A stretch of DNA of 64,000 bases from UBA2108 sp963925495. GTDB lineage: Bacteria; Bacteroidota; Bacteroidia; Flavobacteriales_G; Salibacteraceae. Of the stretch, positions 53,878 through 61,788 are shown one piece after another. Position numbers and translations under genes: made by a program. The stretch spans positions 62,001-126,000 of the forward strand of contig CAWUST010000012.1 of NCBI GenBank assembly GCA_963925495.1. The letters are read 5' to 3'. The notes under the pieces were generated by a model. It was not told where the DNA came from. It saw only the letters and a list, made by a program, of their open reading frames with translations, and did no database searches. The number at the start of each line of letters is the position of its first letter. Positions within the stretch are counted from its first letter, which is position 1.

Positions 53878-54417
53878 TCAACAAACGACCTTATTCATTT
53901 TCACATCATGACTTTCAGTCGGGACTGATTCTACAAATTGCTCTTTAAAACAAACCGCTACTTTTTCTGCGTTGGGGTAGTTTGCTAAAAACGTATCGTA
54001 ATAACCACCTCCATATCCCAGTCTACTCAGAGATTTATCAAAAGCTGCTCCTGGAACGATGCAAAGGTCTATTGGGCCAGTATATTCTTTATTGCTTGTG
54101 GGATGTGTAGTGCCAAAAACCCCATTTTCAACTTCATTCAAAGAGGTTAAAATTCTGTTTTCAAGTTTTCTTTTAGACAATGTTTTGGGTGCAATGACTT
54201 TTATTTTATTTTGTAAAAGCCATTCAATGAGCAAATTTATATTCACTTCGCTGAGCATGTGAAGAAAACAATGTACAGTGAGGTATTTGTTTTCCGTTTT
54301 TGATATTAGATCAATTAGTTCTTTGCAAATCTTTTGTGACTCTTCGTTTCGATACGTCAATGAAAGTCCATTTCGAATCAGCAACATCTTTCTTCGTAAA
54401 GTTTTTTTAGCCTCCAT
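53878..54417 (-). CDS. 5-formyltetrahydrofolate cyclo-ligase
   Basis: 179 residues. Converts 5-formyl-THF with ATP to 5,10-methenyl-THF. Typical: MEAKKTLRRKMLLIRNGLS at the N-terminus and LCIVPGAAFDKSLSRLGYGGGYYDTFL (phosphate-binding glycine-rich loop, about 125-150). Length normal. It follows the ABC stub by 13 nt on the same strand. Confidence 0.92.
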   Translation of the reverse strand: MEAKKTLRRKMLLIRNGLSLTYRNEESQKICKELIDLISKTENKYLTVHCFLHMLSEVNINLLIEWLLQNKIKVIAPKTLSKRKLENRILTSLNEVENGVFGTTHPTSNKEYTGPIDLCIVPGAAFDKSLSRLGYGGGYYDTFLANYPNAEKVAVCFKEQFVESVPTESHDVKMNKVVC

Positions 54418-54430
54418 TTTTTTATTTCAG

Positions 54431-54694
54431 TTATTCAATTTCTTGAAATTCACCTTTACCTCCAGATTTAGTAATTCCACCCTTATCTAAAAGGTGAATA
54501 TAATCACAGTTTTTGCCCATCGGTGAAAAGATATGAGAAGAGAGTATGATAGTTTTTCCGAGAGATTTGAGCTTGTTTAGCAATTTGTGAATGAGGATGT
54601 TGCTTAGAGTATCACAACCTTTAAAAGGTTTGTCTAAGATGAAAATTTGATTTTTTTGGAGAAAACTGGCGGTCAGGGCGTTAATTTTTACCAT
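54431..54694 (-). pseudogene. C-terminal stub of an ABC transporter ATPase
   Basis: 87 codons beginning in the middle of an ABC domain: FLQKNQIFILDKPFKGCD is the Walker B/D-loop, but the catalytic Glu after the Asp is Lys (LDKP for LDEP), and IILSSHIF keeps the H-loop His. Walker A, Q-loop and signature motif are missing, since only 21 nt separate the stub from der. No permease partner is nearby. The open frame may still be transcribed, but it cannot be an ATPase. Confidence 0.75.
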
Positions 54695-54715
54695 CGGTAA
54701 AAATTTTCTATTAAT

Positions 54716-56026
54716 CTATTTCTTTCTAAAATAAATGGTAACCGGAACTCCAGTAAAATTATAAGTTTCTCTCAACTTATTTTCTAAAAACCGTTTGTAA
54801 GGCTCTTTAATGTATTGAGGTAAGTTGCAATAAAAAGCAAAAGTTGGATAGTGGGTTGGCAATTGTGTTACGTATTTTACTTTTATATATTTTCCTTTGA
54901 TCGCAGGTGGAGGTTGAAACTCCATAATCGGTAAAAAGAAATCGTTTAGTGCACTTGTTTTTATTTTTTGTGTTCTTCTTTTAAAAACATCCACTCCTAC
55001 TTCCAAGGCTTTGTGAATCCTTTGTTTGTCTTTGACCGAAATAAACAAAATATCTACATCAGTAAAAGGTTCCATTTTTTCTTTTACGTGGCGCTCAATG
55101 TCCCTTGCCAAGTTTGTGGCTTTTTCATCAATTAAATCCCATTTATTAATAAGGATAATTATTCCTTTATTGTTCTTGTGAGCAAGATGAATAATGTTAA
55201 GGTCTTGGGATCCAATTCCTTCTTTAGCATCAATCATTATATAACAAACATCACATTTTTCAATGGCTCTAATAGCTCTCAGAACAGAATAAAATTCTAA
55301 ATCTTCGTGAACTTTCTTTTTCTTTCTAATACCAGCTGTATCTACCAAGGCGAAATCAAAACCAAAAGAATTGAATCTAATATCATTCGTATCCCTCGTG
55401 GTTCCTGCAATTGGAGTTACAATATTTCTTTCTTCGCCAATAAGTGTATTAATAAAAGATGATTTTCCAGCATTTGGTCGTCCAACAACAGCAAATCGAG
55501 GAAGTCCTTCTAGTTCATCTATAAATTCTTCTTCTGGTAATCCAGCAACTAAAGCATCTAATATTTCGCCAGTGCCAGAACCATTAATAGAGGAAACGCA
55601 GAAATACTCTCCTAAGCCAAGTGAATAAAACTCTACGGCATCAGCTATTCTTTCATTGTTATCTACCTTATTTACAACTAAAAAAACAGGTTTGTTGGTT
55701 CTTCTTAGCATGTTGGCTACATCATTATCAAGATCAATTATCCCTGTAGTAACATCCACAACAAAAACAATAGCGTGTGCTTCTTCAATAGCAATTTCAA
55801 CTTGTTTTCGGATTTCAACATCAAACAATTCTTCGGAGTTACCAATATAACCTCCGGTGTCAATTAAGTTAAATTCAGTAGCGTTCCATTCCGTTTTCCC
55901 GTAATGTCGATCACGAGTAACCCCGCTATACTCATCTACAATGGCGTCTCTGGAGCCAACCAAACGATTAAAAAAAGTAGATTTACCTACATTAGGACGG
56001 CCTACTATTGCGACAACAACACTCAT
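54716..56026 (-). CDS. der: Ribosome-assembly GTPase Der (EngA)
   Basis: 436 residues with two G domains in tandem: GRPNVGKSTFFNRLVG (G1, about 8), DTGG, NKVD; then GRPNAGKSSFINTLIG (about 180), DTAGIRKKKK, NKWDL. The C-terminal KH-like domain follows (FFLPIMEFQPPP to GVPVTIYFRKK). Needed for 50S assembly. Upstream era lies about 160 nt away on the same strand, a pairing common in Flavobacteriia. Confidence 0.97.
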   Translation of the reverse strand: MSVVVAIVGRPNVGKSTFFNRLVGSRDAIVDEYSGVTRDRHYGKTEWNATEFNLIDTGGYIGNSEELFDVEIRKQVEIAIEEAHAIVFVVDVTTGIIDLDNDVANMLRRTNKPVFLVVNKVDNNERIADAVEFYSLGLGEYFCVSSINGSGTGEILDALVAGLPEEEFIDELEGLPRFAVVGRPNAGKSSFINTLIGEERNIVTPIAGTTRDTNDIRFNSFGFDFALVDTAGIRKKKKVHEDLEFYSVLRAIRAIEKCDVCYIMIDAKEGIGSQDLNIIHLAHKNNKGIIILINKWDLIDEKATNLARDIERHVKEKMEPFTDVDILFISVKDKQRIHKALEVGVDVFKRRTQKIKTSALNDFFLPIMEFQPPPAIKGKYIKVKYVTQLPTHYPTFAFYCNLPQYIKEPYKRFLENKLRETYNFTGVPVTIYFRKK

Positions 56027-56184
56027 TCGAAATTTTATTTTATTGAAATTTTCCTAAAGATTTTAGGGTTGCAAAGAAAGGTGAAATACCAAGGTAGAAG
56101 GTGCGATTTTTAATTTTAGAATATAATGTTTAAGATCTTCGATTTTTTATACAATTACGAGGAAAATTTAAGATCGAATTTTCT

Positions 56185-57066
56185 TTAGTTCAAATACCCA
56201 AACCGCTTCAACGTGTTTGGTTTATTCCTCCAATCTTTACTCACTTTTATATATAACTTTAGAAATACTTTTTTATCCAAAAACGATTCCATGTCTTTTC
56301 TTGCTTCGGTTCCAACTCGCTTTAAACCCAATCCTTTATGCCCAATAAGAATTCCTTTTTGACTTTCTCGTTCTACATAAATTTCGGCTCTTATTCGAGT
56401 AATATCTTCAGCTTCTTCGAACTCAGTAATTTCTACTTCACAGGAATAAGGAATTTCTTTTTTATAATGGAAAAATATTTTTTCTCGTATAATTTCAGAC
56501 ATAAAAAAGCGCATTGGCTTGTCAGTCATTTCTTCTTTAGGGAAATACTCTGGAGATTCTGGTAAATTAGATTTGATACAATCTAAGACAGCGTCCACGT
56601 TAGCACCATGTAAGGCACTTATTGGAATTATTTGAGCTTTGGGAAGAATTTCTTGCCAATACTCTACTTTTTCTTCAACTTCTTCTTGATTTGAGAGGTC
56701 AATTTTATTTAATACCAAGATAATTGGTACTTCAAGACTTTTAATTCTTTCAAAAATATTTTCATCTTTTATCGCTTGCTCACCAATTTCTATTACCAGT
56801 AAAAGGACATCGGCATCACTTAAACTGTTTTGAACAAATTGCATCATTCCTTCATGCATTTTGTATGCTGGGTTCAGAATTCCTGGGGTGTCAGAGTAGA
56901 CAATTTGAAAGTCTTCACCAGAAACAATGCCTTGAATACGGTGTCGGGTGGTCTGTGCTTTTGAAGTAATGATGGATAATTTCTCTCCAACTAATTGATT
57001 CATAAGGGTTGATTTGCCCACATTTGGGTTTCCAATGATGCTTGCAAAGCCTGCGTGATGTTTCAT
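56185..57066 (-). CDS. era: GTPase Era
   Basis: 293 residues. G1 IIGNPNVGKSTLMNQLVG, switch region TTRHRIQGI, DTPG (SDTPGILNP), NKID, SALHG; C-terminal KH domain with IRAEIYVERESQKGILIGHKGLGLKRVG. Binds the 3' end of 16S rRNA in 30S maturation. A -7 element lies 25 nt upstream. Confidence 0.97.
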   Translation of the reverse strand: MKHHAGFASIIGNPNVGKSTLMNQLVGEKLSIITSKAQTTRHRIQGIVSGEDFQIVYSDTPGILNPAYKMHEGMMQFVQNSLSDADVLLLVIEIGEQAIKDENIFERIKSLEVPIILVLNKIDLSNQEEVEEKVEYWQEILPKAQIIPISALHGANVDAVLDCIKSNLPESPEYFPKEEMTDKPMRFFMSEIIREKIFFHYKKEIPYSCEVEITEFEEAEDITRIRAEIYVERESQKGILIGHKGLGLKRVGTEARKDMESFLDKKVFLKLYIKVSKDWRNKPNTLKRFGYLN

Positions 57067-57091
57067 TAAATTTTTTTATGAATTGAAAGTG

Positions 57092-57099
57092 CAAAAGTA
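57092..57099 (-). promoter_or_regulatory. -7 element upstream of era
   Basis: TACTTTTG on the minus strand, identical to the rpsF element, 25 nt before the start at 57066. It points away from the tRNA gene, so era and the tRNA are divergently transcribed. Confidence 0.45.
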
Positions 57100-57146
57100 A
57101 AGAAAAGAGTATGTTTGCAGCGCGAAATCAACGCCAAAAGACATAT

Positions 57147-57219
<73 letters not shown>

Positions 57220-57223
57220 CTAG

Positions 57224-57255
57224 AAGGCCCTTTCAGAATTCTGAAAGGGCCTTTT
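57224..57255 (+). terminator. Terminator of the tRNA gene
   Basis: Perfect palindrome AAGGCCCTTTCAG / CTGAAAGGGCCTT around GAATTC-type centre, followed by TTTTTC. Starts 5 nt after the tRNA. Confidence 0.9.
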
Positions 57256-57312
57256 TCATTTAAGAACATGGCTTGGGTCTATTTATTCAGAGTGAAAGTT
57301 ACTGAATTAAAA

Positions 57313-57390
57313 TAGGTCATAGGTTCGCCACGAAAGCTTTCGTGGGCTCCTGCAACTAGAAAAGTCCTTTCAAGATTTTTGAAGGGCTTT
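57313..57390 (+). repeat. Partial duplicate of tRNA 3' end and terminator with inserted palindrome
   Basis: AGGTCATAGGTTCG, then an 18-bp perfect palindrome CCACGAAAGCTTTCGTGG (57328-57345), then GCTCCTGC and AACTAGAAAAGTCC, matches the tRNA's AGGTCGTAGGTTCGAGTCCTGC ... TACTAGAAGGCCC apart from the insert and the lost acceptor strand. The copy ends in its own hairpin (57361-57390, AAAGTCCTTTCAA / TTGAAGGGCTTT) plus T tract. It cannot form a tRNA. Confidence 0.65.
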
Positions 57391-57412
57391 TTTATTCTAT
57401 TCCCCTTTGTTT

Positions 57413-57420
57413 TACGTTTG
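57413..57420 (+). promoter_or_regulatory. -7 element before the glycosyltransferase
   Basis: TACGTTTG, matching TAnnTTTG, 10 nt before the ATG at 57431. It supports that ATG rather than the upstream TTG at 57407 as start. Confidence 0.4.
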
Positions 57421-57430
57421 CGGAATAAAT

Positions 57431-58468
57431 ATGAAAATAATTTCCGAATTTCTGAATGACTATCTTCCTCTAGTATCTATTGTTATGGCTGTAAAAGATA
57501 CTGCCATTTATCTTCCCGAATGTTTGGATTCTATTCTTGCTCAATCTTACCAAAATTGGGAACTCATTGCTGTTAATGATCATTCAACGGATGAAACGCC
57601 TGAAATTCTACAGGAATATGCGGCAAAGGATTCCAGAATTCGTGTTTTTAATAGCGATAAACCAAGATTAATCCCTACACTTCAGGTGGCATATTCTAAA
57701 GTGAAGGGTGAGTTGATAAACCGCATGGATTCAGATGATAAAATGCCAGACTATAAACTACAAGTATTGGTGGAGGAATGGCTGAAATACGGTAAAGGGA
57801 CTGTAATAGCCGGCGGAACAGAACATTTTGTAGATGAAGGTGAAGTAGGTGGCGGGTTTTTGAATTACGAAAAGTGGCTAAATGAAGTGGCTAGAATAAG
57901 TACCCATTACCAAGAGATTTATAAGGAATGTGTAATTCCATCTCATTGTTGGATAATGCATAAAGATGATTTTGACGCAATCGATGCTTTTAATCCAGTT
58001 ATATATCCAGAGGACTACGATTTGTGTTTTAGGATGTATAGCAAAGGGTTAAACATTGTAGGAATTGATAAAGTTTTGCACTACTGGCGAGATAGATCCG
58101 ATAGAATTTCGAGAACTTGGGAGGAATACAAAGACAACCGATATTTTGAAATGAAATTGCGATTTTTTTATAAGTTAGATAGAGATTATTCGAGACCACT
58201 TGTACTTTGGGGTGCCGGTAGAAACGGAAAAGATATGGCTAAGCTCATTTTGTCTTATGACGATAAATTTCATTGGGTGTGTGATAATGCCAATAAAATC
58301 GGGAGAGATATTTATGGTGTGAACCTTCAGCATTTCGGTGATGTATTGAAGATTAACAAGCCCCAAATAATTATTGTTGTGGCTTCTCCGGATGGTAAAG
58401 TAGAAATAACAAAACAGTTAGAGATTTGGCATAAAAAACGGGTTAAAGACTTCTGGTTTTTTGCATAA
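57431..58468 (+). CDS. Family 2 glycosyltransferase
   Basis: 345 residues. GT-A fold with PLVSIVMAVKDTAIYLPECLDSIL at the N-terminus, QNWELIAVNDHSTDET (about 50-65, nucleotide-binding Asp), LINRMDSDDKMP with the DxD motif (about 105), and YPEDYDLCFRMYSKG. The last ~90 residues (PLVLWGAGRNGKDMAKLILS, WVCDNANKIG, IIIVVASPDGKVE) look like a Rossmann-type nucleotide-binding appendix seen in some bacterial GT2 proteins. It probably adds sugars to a cell-envelope glycan. Isolated from other glycan genes. Start set by the -7 element and by MKIISEF. Confidence 0.85.
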   Translation: MKIISEFLNDYLPLVSIVMAVKDTAIYLPECLDSILAQSYQNWELIAVNDHSTDETPEILQEYAAKDSRIRVFNSDKPRLIPTLQVAYSKVKGELINRMDSDDKMPDYKLQVLVEEWLKYGKGTVIAGGTEHFVDEGEVGGGFLNYEKWLNEVARISTHYQEIYKECVIPSHCWIMHKDDFDAIDAFNPVIYPEDYDLCFRMYSKGLNIVGIDKVLHYWRDRSDRISRTWEEYKDNRYFEMKLRFFYKLDRDYSRPLVLWGAGRNGKDMAKLILSYDDKFHWVCDNANKIGRDIYGVNLQHFGDVLKINKPQIIIVVASPDGKVEITKQLEIWHKKRVKDFWFFA

Positions 58469-58810
58469 TGGATTAGAAAAAAAAGCCCCATTTCACCAAA
58501 AAGAAACAGGGCCTTCCAACCTGAGATTTTTAATGAGTTCTTTCTTTATCTATTTTTCGGATTGATTCTTTGCAAATGAGCCACACCCAAAGTTGCATTA
58601 TTTATAGTTAAAACCTTTATAAATGAAATGAGTTACGTGTTTTTGTGCGTGAGATGCAGGTTTCATTTAATAAGAAAGAAACTTAACTTTGAGAAGCTTT
58701 CTTAGTATAGTTAATTATTCAAAAAATGAGCCTTTGGTTCTCTTCTATTCAAAATTTCTATTTTTTTTATACTTAAAATTGCAAGAACAAAGAAATAAAT
58801 CTACCCACTT
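58469..58810. other. Gene-free stretch after the glycosyltransferase
   Basis: Near its start GCCC-catTTC / GAAaca-GGGC (about 58485-58513) can fold into an imperfect hairpin, without a T tract on the plus strand; it may be a weak terminator. The rest is AT-rich and holds no recognisable gene. It includes the promoter region of the Msr gene. Confidence 0.4.
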
Positions 58811-59860
58811 ATGAAATTTCATATTTTATTATTAAACATACTTCTTTTTAGTTTTCTAGCATGTTCAAGCCCGTATCAAAATAATGTTACATTCGAAAAT
58901 GAAAGAATAGAACTCCTGGAAATAGATACATCTTGGCAAGATAAAATCATAAAACCAAATTCTTATTGGAAAAAAAAACTTACAAAAACTCAATATTCTA
59001 TTTTGCGTGAAAAAGACACAGAAGCTCCCTTTAATCACGTATACAACTCTAATAAAAAAGCTGGTCTTTATTTATGTGCTGGTTGTGATAATCCTTTGTT
59101 TACCTCCAGTACAAAGTTTAATTCTGGAACAGGGTGGCCAAGCTTTTGGGATCCTTATTTTGGAAAAAGTGTCTTAATTGGTGCTGATAATTCTCTTGGC
59201 ATGTCTAGAGACGAAGTTGTGTGCGCTCGATGCGATGGTCACCTAGGGCATGTTTTTAGCGATGGACCTAAACCTACTGGTCTTCGATATTGTATGAATG
59301 GCGAATCACTGAAATTTGTCGGGGAAAATAATTCTGAAAGGGTTGTTTTTGCCCAAGGATGTTTTTGGTGTGTTGAAGAAATATTTGAAGTCTTAAATGG
59401 AGTAGATAATGTTGTTTCTGGATATGCAGGCGGAACTGAAGAAAACCCTTCATACAAACAAGTTGGAAGTGGAAGCACTTCCCATGCAGAAGCAATTGAA
59501 ATCAGCTACAATCCAGATAAAATATCTTATGAAGAGTTACTAAAAGTGTATTTCAATGCAGGTGATATTACGCAAGTAAATGGACAAGGAAATGATAGAG
59601 GAACACAATATCGATCTATACTATTTTATAACAATGCAGAACAAAAACAACAGATTGATAATTATATAAAAATGCTTGAAAATTCAGGAAAATACAATAA
59701 GAAAATTGCGGTTGAAGTCCTCCCTGCAAGTAAATTTTATATTGCTGAAAAATACCACCAAAACTACGTAAAATTAAATCCGAACCAAGGTTATGTAAGA
59801 AGTGTATCTATTCCAAGATACGAGAAAGCAATTAAGAATTTTCCGGAATTATTGAAATAA
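58811..59860 (+). CDS. MsrB-MsrA fusion lipoprotein (methionine sulfoxide reductase)
   Basis: 349 residues; lipoprotein signal (FHILLLNILLFSFLAC, lipobox FLAC). MsrB comes first (about 50-175): YLCAGCDNPLF, GTGWPSFW, VVCARCDGHLGHVF (two zinc CxxC pairs) and the catalytic Cys in GLRYCMNGESL. MsrA follows (about 180-345): VVFAQGCFWCVEEIF with the catalytic Cys, VSGYAGG, HAEAIEISYNP and YHQNYVK. The enzyme repairs both R- and S-methionine sulfoxide, here in the periplasm or on the outer membrane. Order B-A is the reverse of the common PilB type. Confidence 0.95.
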   Translation: MKFHILLLNILLFSFLACSSPYQNNVTFENERIELLEIDTSWQDKIIKPNSYWKKKLTKTQYSILREKDTEAPFNHVYNSNKKAGLYLCAGCDNPLFTSSTKFNSGTGWPSFWDPYFGKSVLIGADNSLGMSRDEVVCARCDGHLGHVFSDGPKPTGLRYCMNGESLKFVGENNSERVVFAQGCFWCVEEIFEVLNGVDNVVSGYAGGTEENPSYKQVGSGSTSHAEAIEISYNPDKISYEELLKVYFNAGDITQVNGQGNDRGTQYRSILFYNNAEQKQQIDNYIKMLENSGKYNKKIAVEVLPASKFYIAEKYHQNYVKLNPNQGYVRSVSIPRYEKAIKNFPELLK

Positions 59861-60081
59861 GCAAAAGTTACTTTTGGGAGACCCAAATTTGAGACTCACT
59901 CTGAAAACGAAATTGCATCAGCTATTGATGGAAGTTTTTTCAAAAAATTTGATGGAATGCAAGTGTATGGTTGTGTGAAATATATTGCAACTATATGGAT
60001 AAAAACCCATTTTCAGCTTCTTTAAAAAACGCGACCTATCATGACAATGCTTATTAAGCTGTTCATAGATTTATCCATTAA
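59861..60081. other. Spacer with a short open frame, possible gene remnant
   Basis: After the Msr stop the same frame stays open for about 54 codons (KVTFGRPKFETHSENEIAS, then DGMQVYGCVKYIATIW) without a start codon. GRPK followed by an acidic helix is faintly like the C-terminal HTH of resolvases, but the evidence is too thin to call. No other element seen. Confidence 0.25.
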
Positions 60082-61194
60082 TTATTTCCACCAAACTTCG
60101 TTAATAACCCTTTTACCCACTAAAATGTGCTGCCCAATTGTAGGACATACATAATCTACATTGTTTGTTATTGCTGCTGCACTGAACCGTTCCACTGGAT
60201 CGTTCCAAGTGTGCAGCGATAAATCAAACGCTCCCCAATGTATTGGCATTAAAACCTTGCCTTTAACGTCCATTCCAGCTTGTACAGTTTGTTCTGGCAT
60301 CATGTGAATGGCTGCCCACATATCATTGTATTGTCCACATTCCATCATGGCAAAATCAAAAGGACCAAGTTTTTCTCCAATTTCCTTGAAGTGTGGTCCA
60401 TATCCACCATCTCCACTAAAATATATGTTTTGGTTGTGCCCTTTTATAGCCCAACTAGCCCATTGGGTTTTGTTTCTATCGGTAATTCCTCTTCCAGAAA
60501 AATGTCGGGCGGGTGCTGCCGTAAAAGTTAAACCTTTAAAATAGGCGTATTCCCACCAATCTAGCTCAGTAATTCTATCGGCTTCTATACCCCATTTTTT
60601 AAGATGTGAACCAACTCCAAGCGCTGTGAAAAAATGATCGGTCTTGTCTTTTAATTCCAAGATGGATGGATAATCTAAATGGTCATAATGATCGTGAGAA
60701 ATTATAATGGCATCGATATGTGGAAGGTCTTCGATTCTAATGGGTTGTTTGTAATTGAAACGATTTGTCATAAAGCTCACCGGTGAAGCAGCTGGTCCGA
60801 GCATAGGATCTATCAAAATAACCTTTTTATCTATTTCGAGCATCACTGCAGAGTGACCAAACCAAGTAACCTGAGTAACAGAATCTTGAAGATTGGGGTG
60901 TTCAAAATCAAACTTAGCTGGAAGAGAATCAGTCGGGTGCTTTCCTTTGCTTGGAAAAAGAAATCCGGCCATCATTCCAGGTATTTTGGACATGGGTATA
61001 TCCATTTTGGTTTCAATCAAATTATCAAAAACTCCTTCTTTGTAATGTTCCGATTCTTGAATTCTATTTAAATCATCTCCCTCTGGGGTTTGCCCAAATT
61101 GGGGCGCAGTGTATATGAAAATGGCAATGCCAAGAACTAAAAGCCCTATCAAAGAAAAGAGAATTATCATAAAACGTTTGAAAAATTTGAGCAT
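60082..61194 (-). CDS. MBL-fold metal-dependent hydrolase (UlaG/NAPE-PLD-like)
   Basis: 370 residues. N-terminal membrane anchor (FMIILFSLIGLLVLGIAIFIYT). Metallo-beta-lactamase fold: VTWFGHSAVMLEIDKKVILIDPMLG, the metal motif SHDHYDHLDYPS (HxHxDH, about 165), ARHFSGRG with the next His, FSGDGGYGPHFKEIG with the Asp and LMPIHWGAFDLSLH with the last His. Related to the YtnP/RomA and NAPE-PLD-like proteins that cleave phosphodiesters or lactones; the substrate is unknown. The catalytic domain would face the periplasm. Confidence 0.88.
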   Translation of the reverse strand: MLKFFKRFMIILFSLIGLLVLGIAIFIYTAPQFGQTPEGDDLNRIQESEHYKEGVFDNLIETKMDIPMSKIPGMMAGFLFPSKGKHPTDSLPAKFDFEHPNLQDSVTQVTWFGHSAVMLEIDKKVILIDPMLGPAASPVSFMTNRFNYKQPIRIEDLPHIDAIIISHDHYDHLDYPSILELKDKTDHFFTALGVGSHLKKWGIEADRITELDWWEYAYFKGLTFTAAPARHFSGRGITDRNKTQWASWAIKGHNQNIYFSGDGGYGPHFKEIGEKLGPFDFAMMECGQYNDMWAAIHMMPEQTVQAGMDVKGKVLMPIHWGAFDLSLHTWNDPVERFSAAAITNNVDYVCPTIGQHILVGKRVINEVWWK

Positions 61195-61210
61195 GAATTG
61201 TGATTGTTAT

Positions 61211-61521
61211 TTAGCGTCCAAAGAAAGGGAAAATAGGAAGAGTAAAATGGTTTTTAAAACTCCAATCCCCACCAATCATTCTAACAATACCATCTAAAAC
61301 AGAACCCTCACCTTTACTACGACTACCAATACTTGGTGCATGAGAAATAATTCGATTTACCAGTCTTGAAAAAGGTGAACTCTGCAAGTAAACTGTTCCA
61401 TATCTCCGAAGAGTAGCCAAAAAGAGACCCTCGCTACCAAAAATCAAGGGACTTGAGCCTTAAGGTCTCAAAATCTAAAACCTTGATTTTTTGCTCTGCG
61501 GCATTTTCACCTTGCAAGCAG
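61211..61521 (-). pseudogene. Remnant of an AIM24/TIGR00266-family gene
   Basis: The minus strand reads IFGSEGLFLATLRRYGTVYL, QSSPFSRLVNRI and GEGSVLDGIV up to the stop at 61211, which matches the C-terminus of TIGR00266/AIM24 proteins (GLFLATLxGPGxVWLQSLPFSRLAxRI). Directly upstream another frame reads KVLDFETLRLKSL, i.e. the preceding strand with KSL, so one frameshift lies near 61450. The first ~150 residues are missing. The rest of the 61522-61788 gap holds only a hairpin (next entry) and a palindrome. Confidence 0.65.
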
Positions 61522-61560
61522 CTGGGTTATTTAGTTATCAATTCGTTATGGACAAAATAA

Positions 61561-61590
61561 GCCCGGAAGAATTGAGTCGGGCAATTTTTC
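61561..61590 (+). terminator. Orphan terminator hairpin
   Basis: GCCCGG-10 nt-TCGGGC followed by AATTTTTCTTTT on the plus strand. No plus-strand gene precedes it closely, so it may be left from a lost gene. Nearby at 61617-61628 the sequence CGAAAGCTTTCG repeats the core of the palindrome at 57331. Confidence 0.5.
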
Positions 61591-61788
61591 TTTTGCTTCC
61601 TTTTTCTTTTTCTCTTCGAAAGCTTTCGGGGAAAAGAAAATGTAGGGTAAATTCTCATTAATTAAATATTCATTATTGATACAACTAGTATTGAAAGTGC
61701 AATAACTTCAACTTGTTTGTAAACGAACAAGCACTTTAAAATAGAATAGGAATTAATAAAATCAGGATAAATGGACTGTTGATTAAAT

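Noticed and set aside
40952..54417. A hidden defence or secondary-metabolite system
   Set aside because: Checked gene by gene: all intact genes fall in housekeeping, transport or envelope families; no cluster logic seen.
57431..58468. Glycosyltransferase as part of a polysaccharide locus
   Set aside because: No other glycan genes in the surroundings.
59861..60030. Resolvase-like HTH remnant (GRPK)
   Set aside because: Four residues and an acidic helix are not enough; no catalytic domain or inverted repeats nearby.
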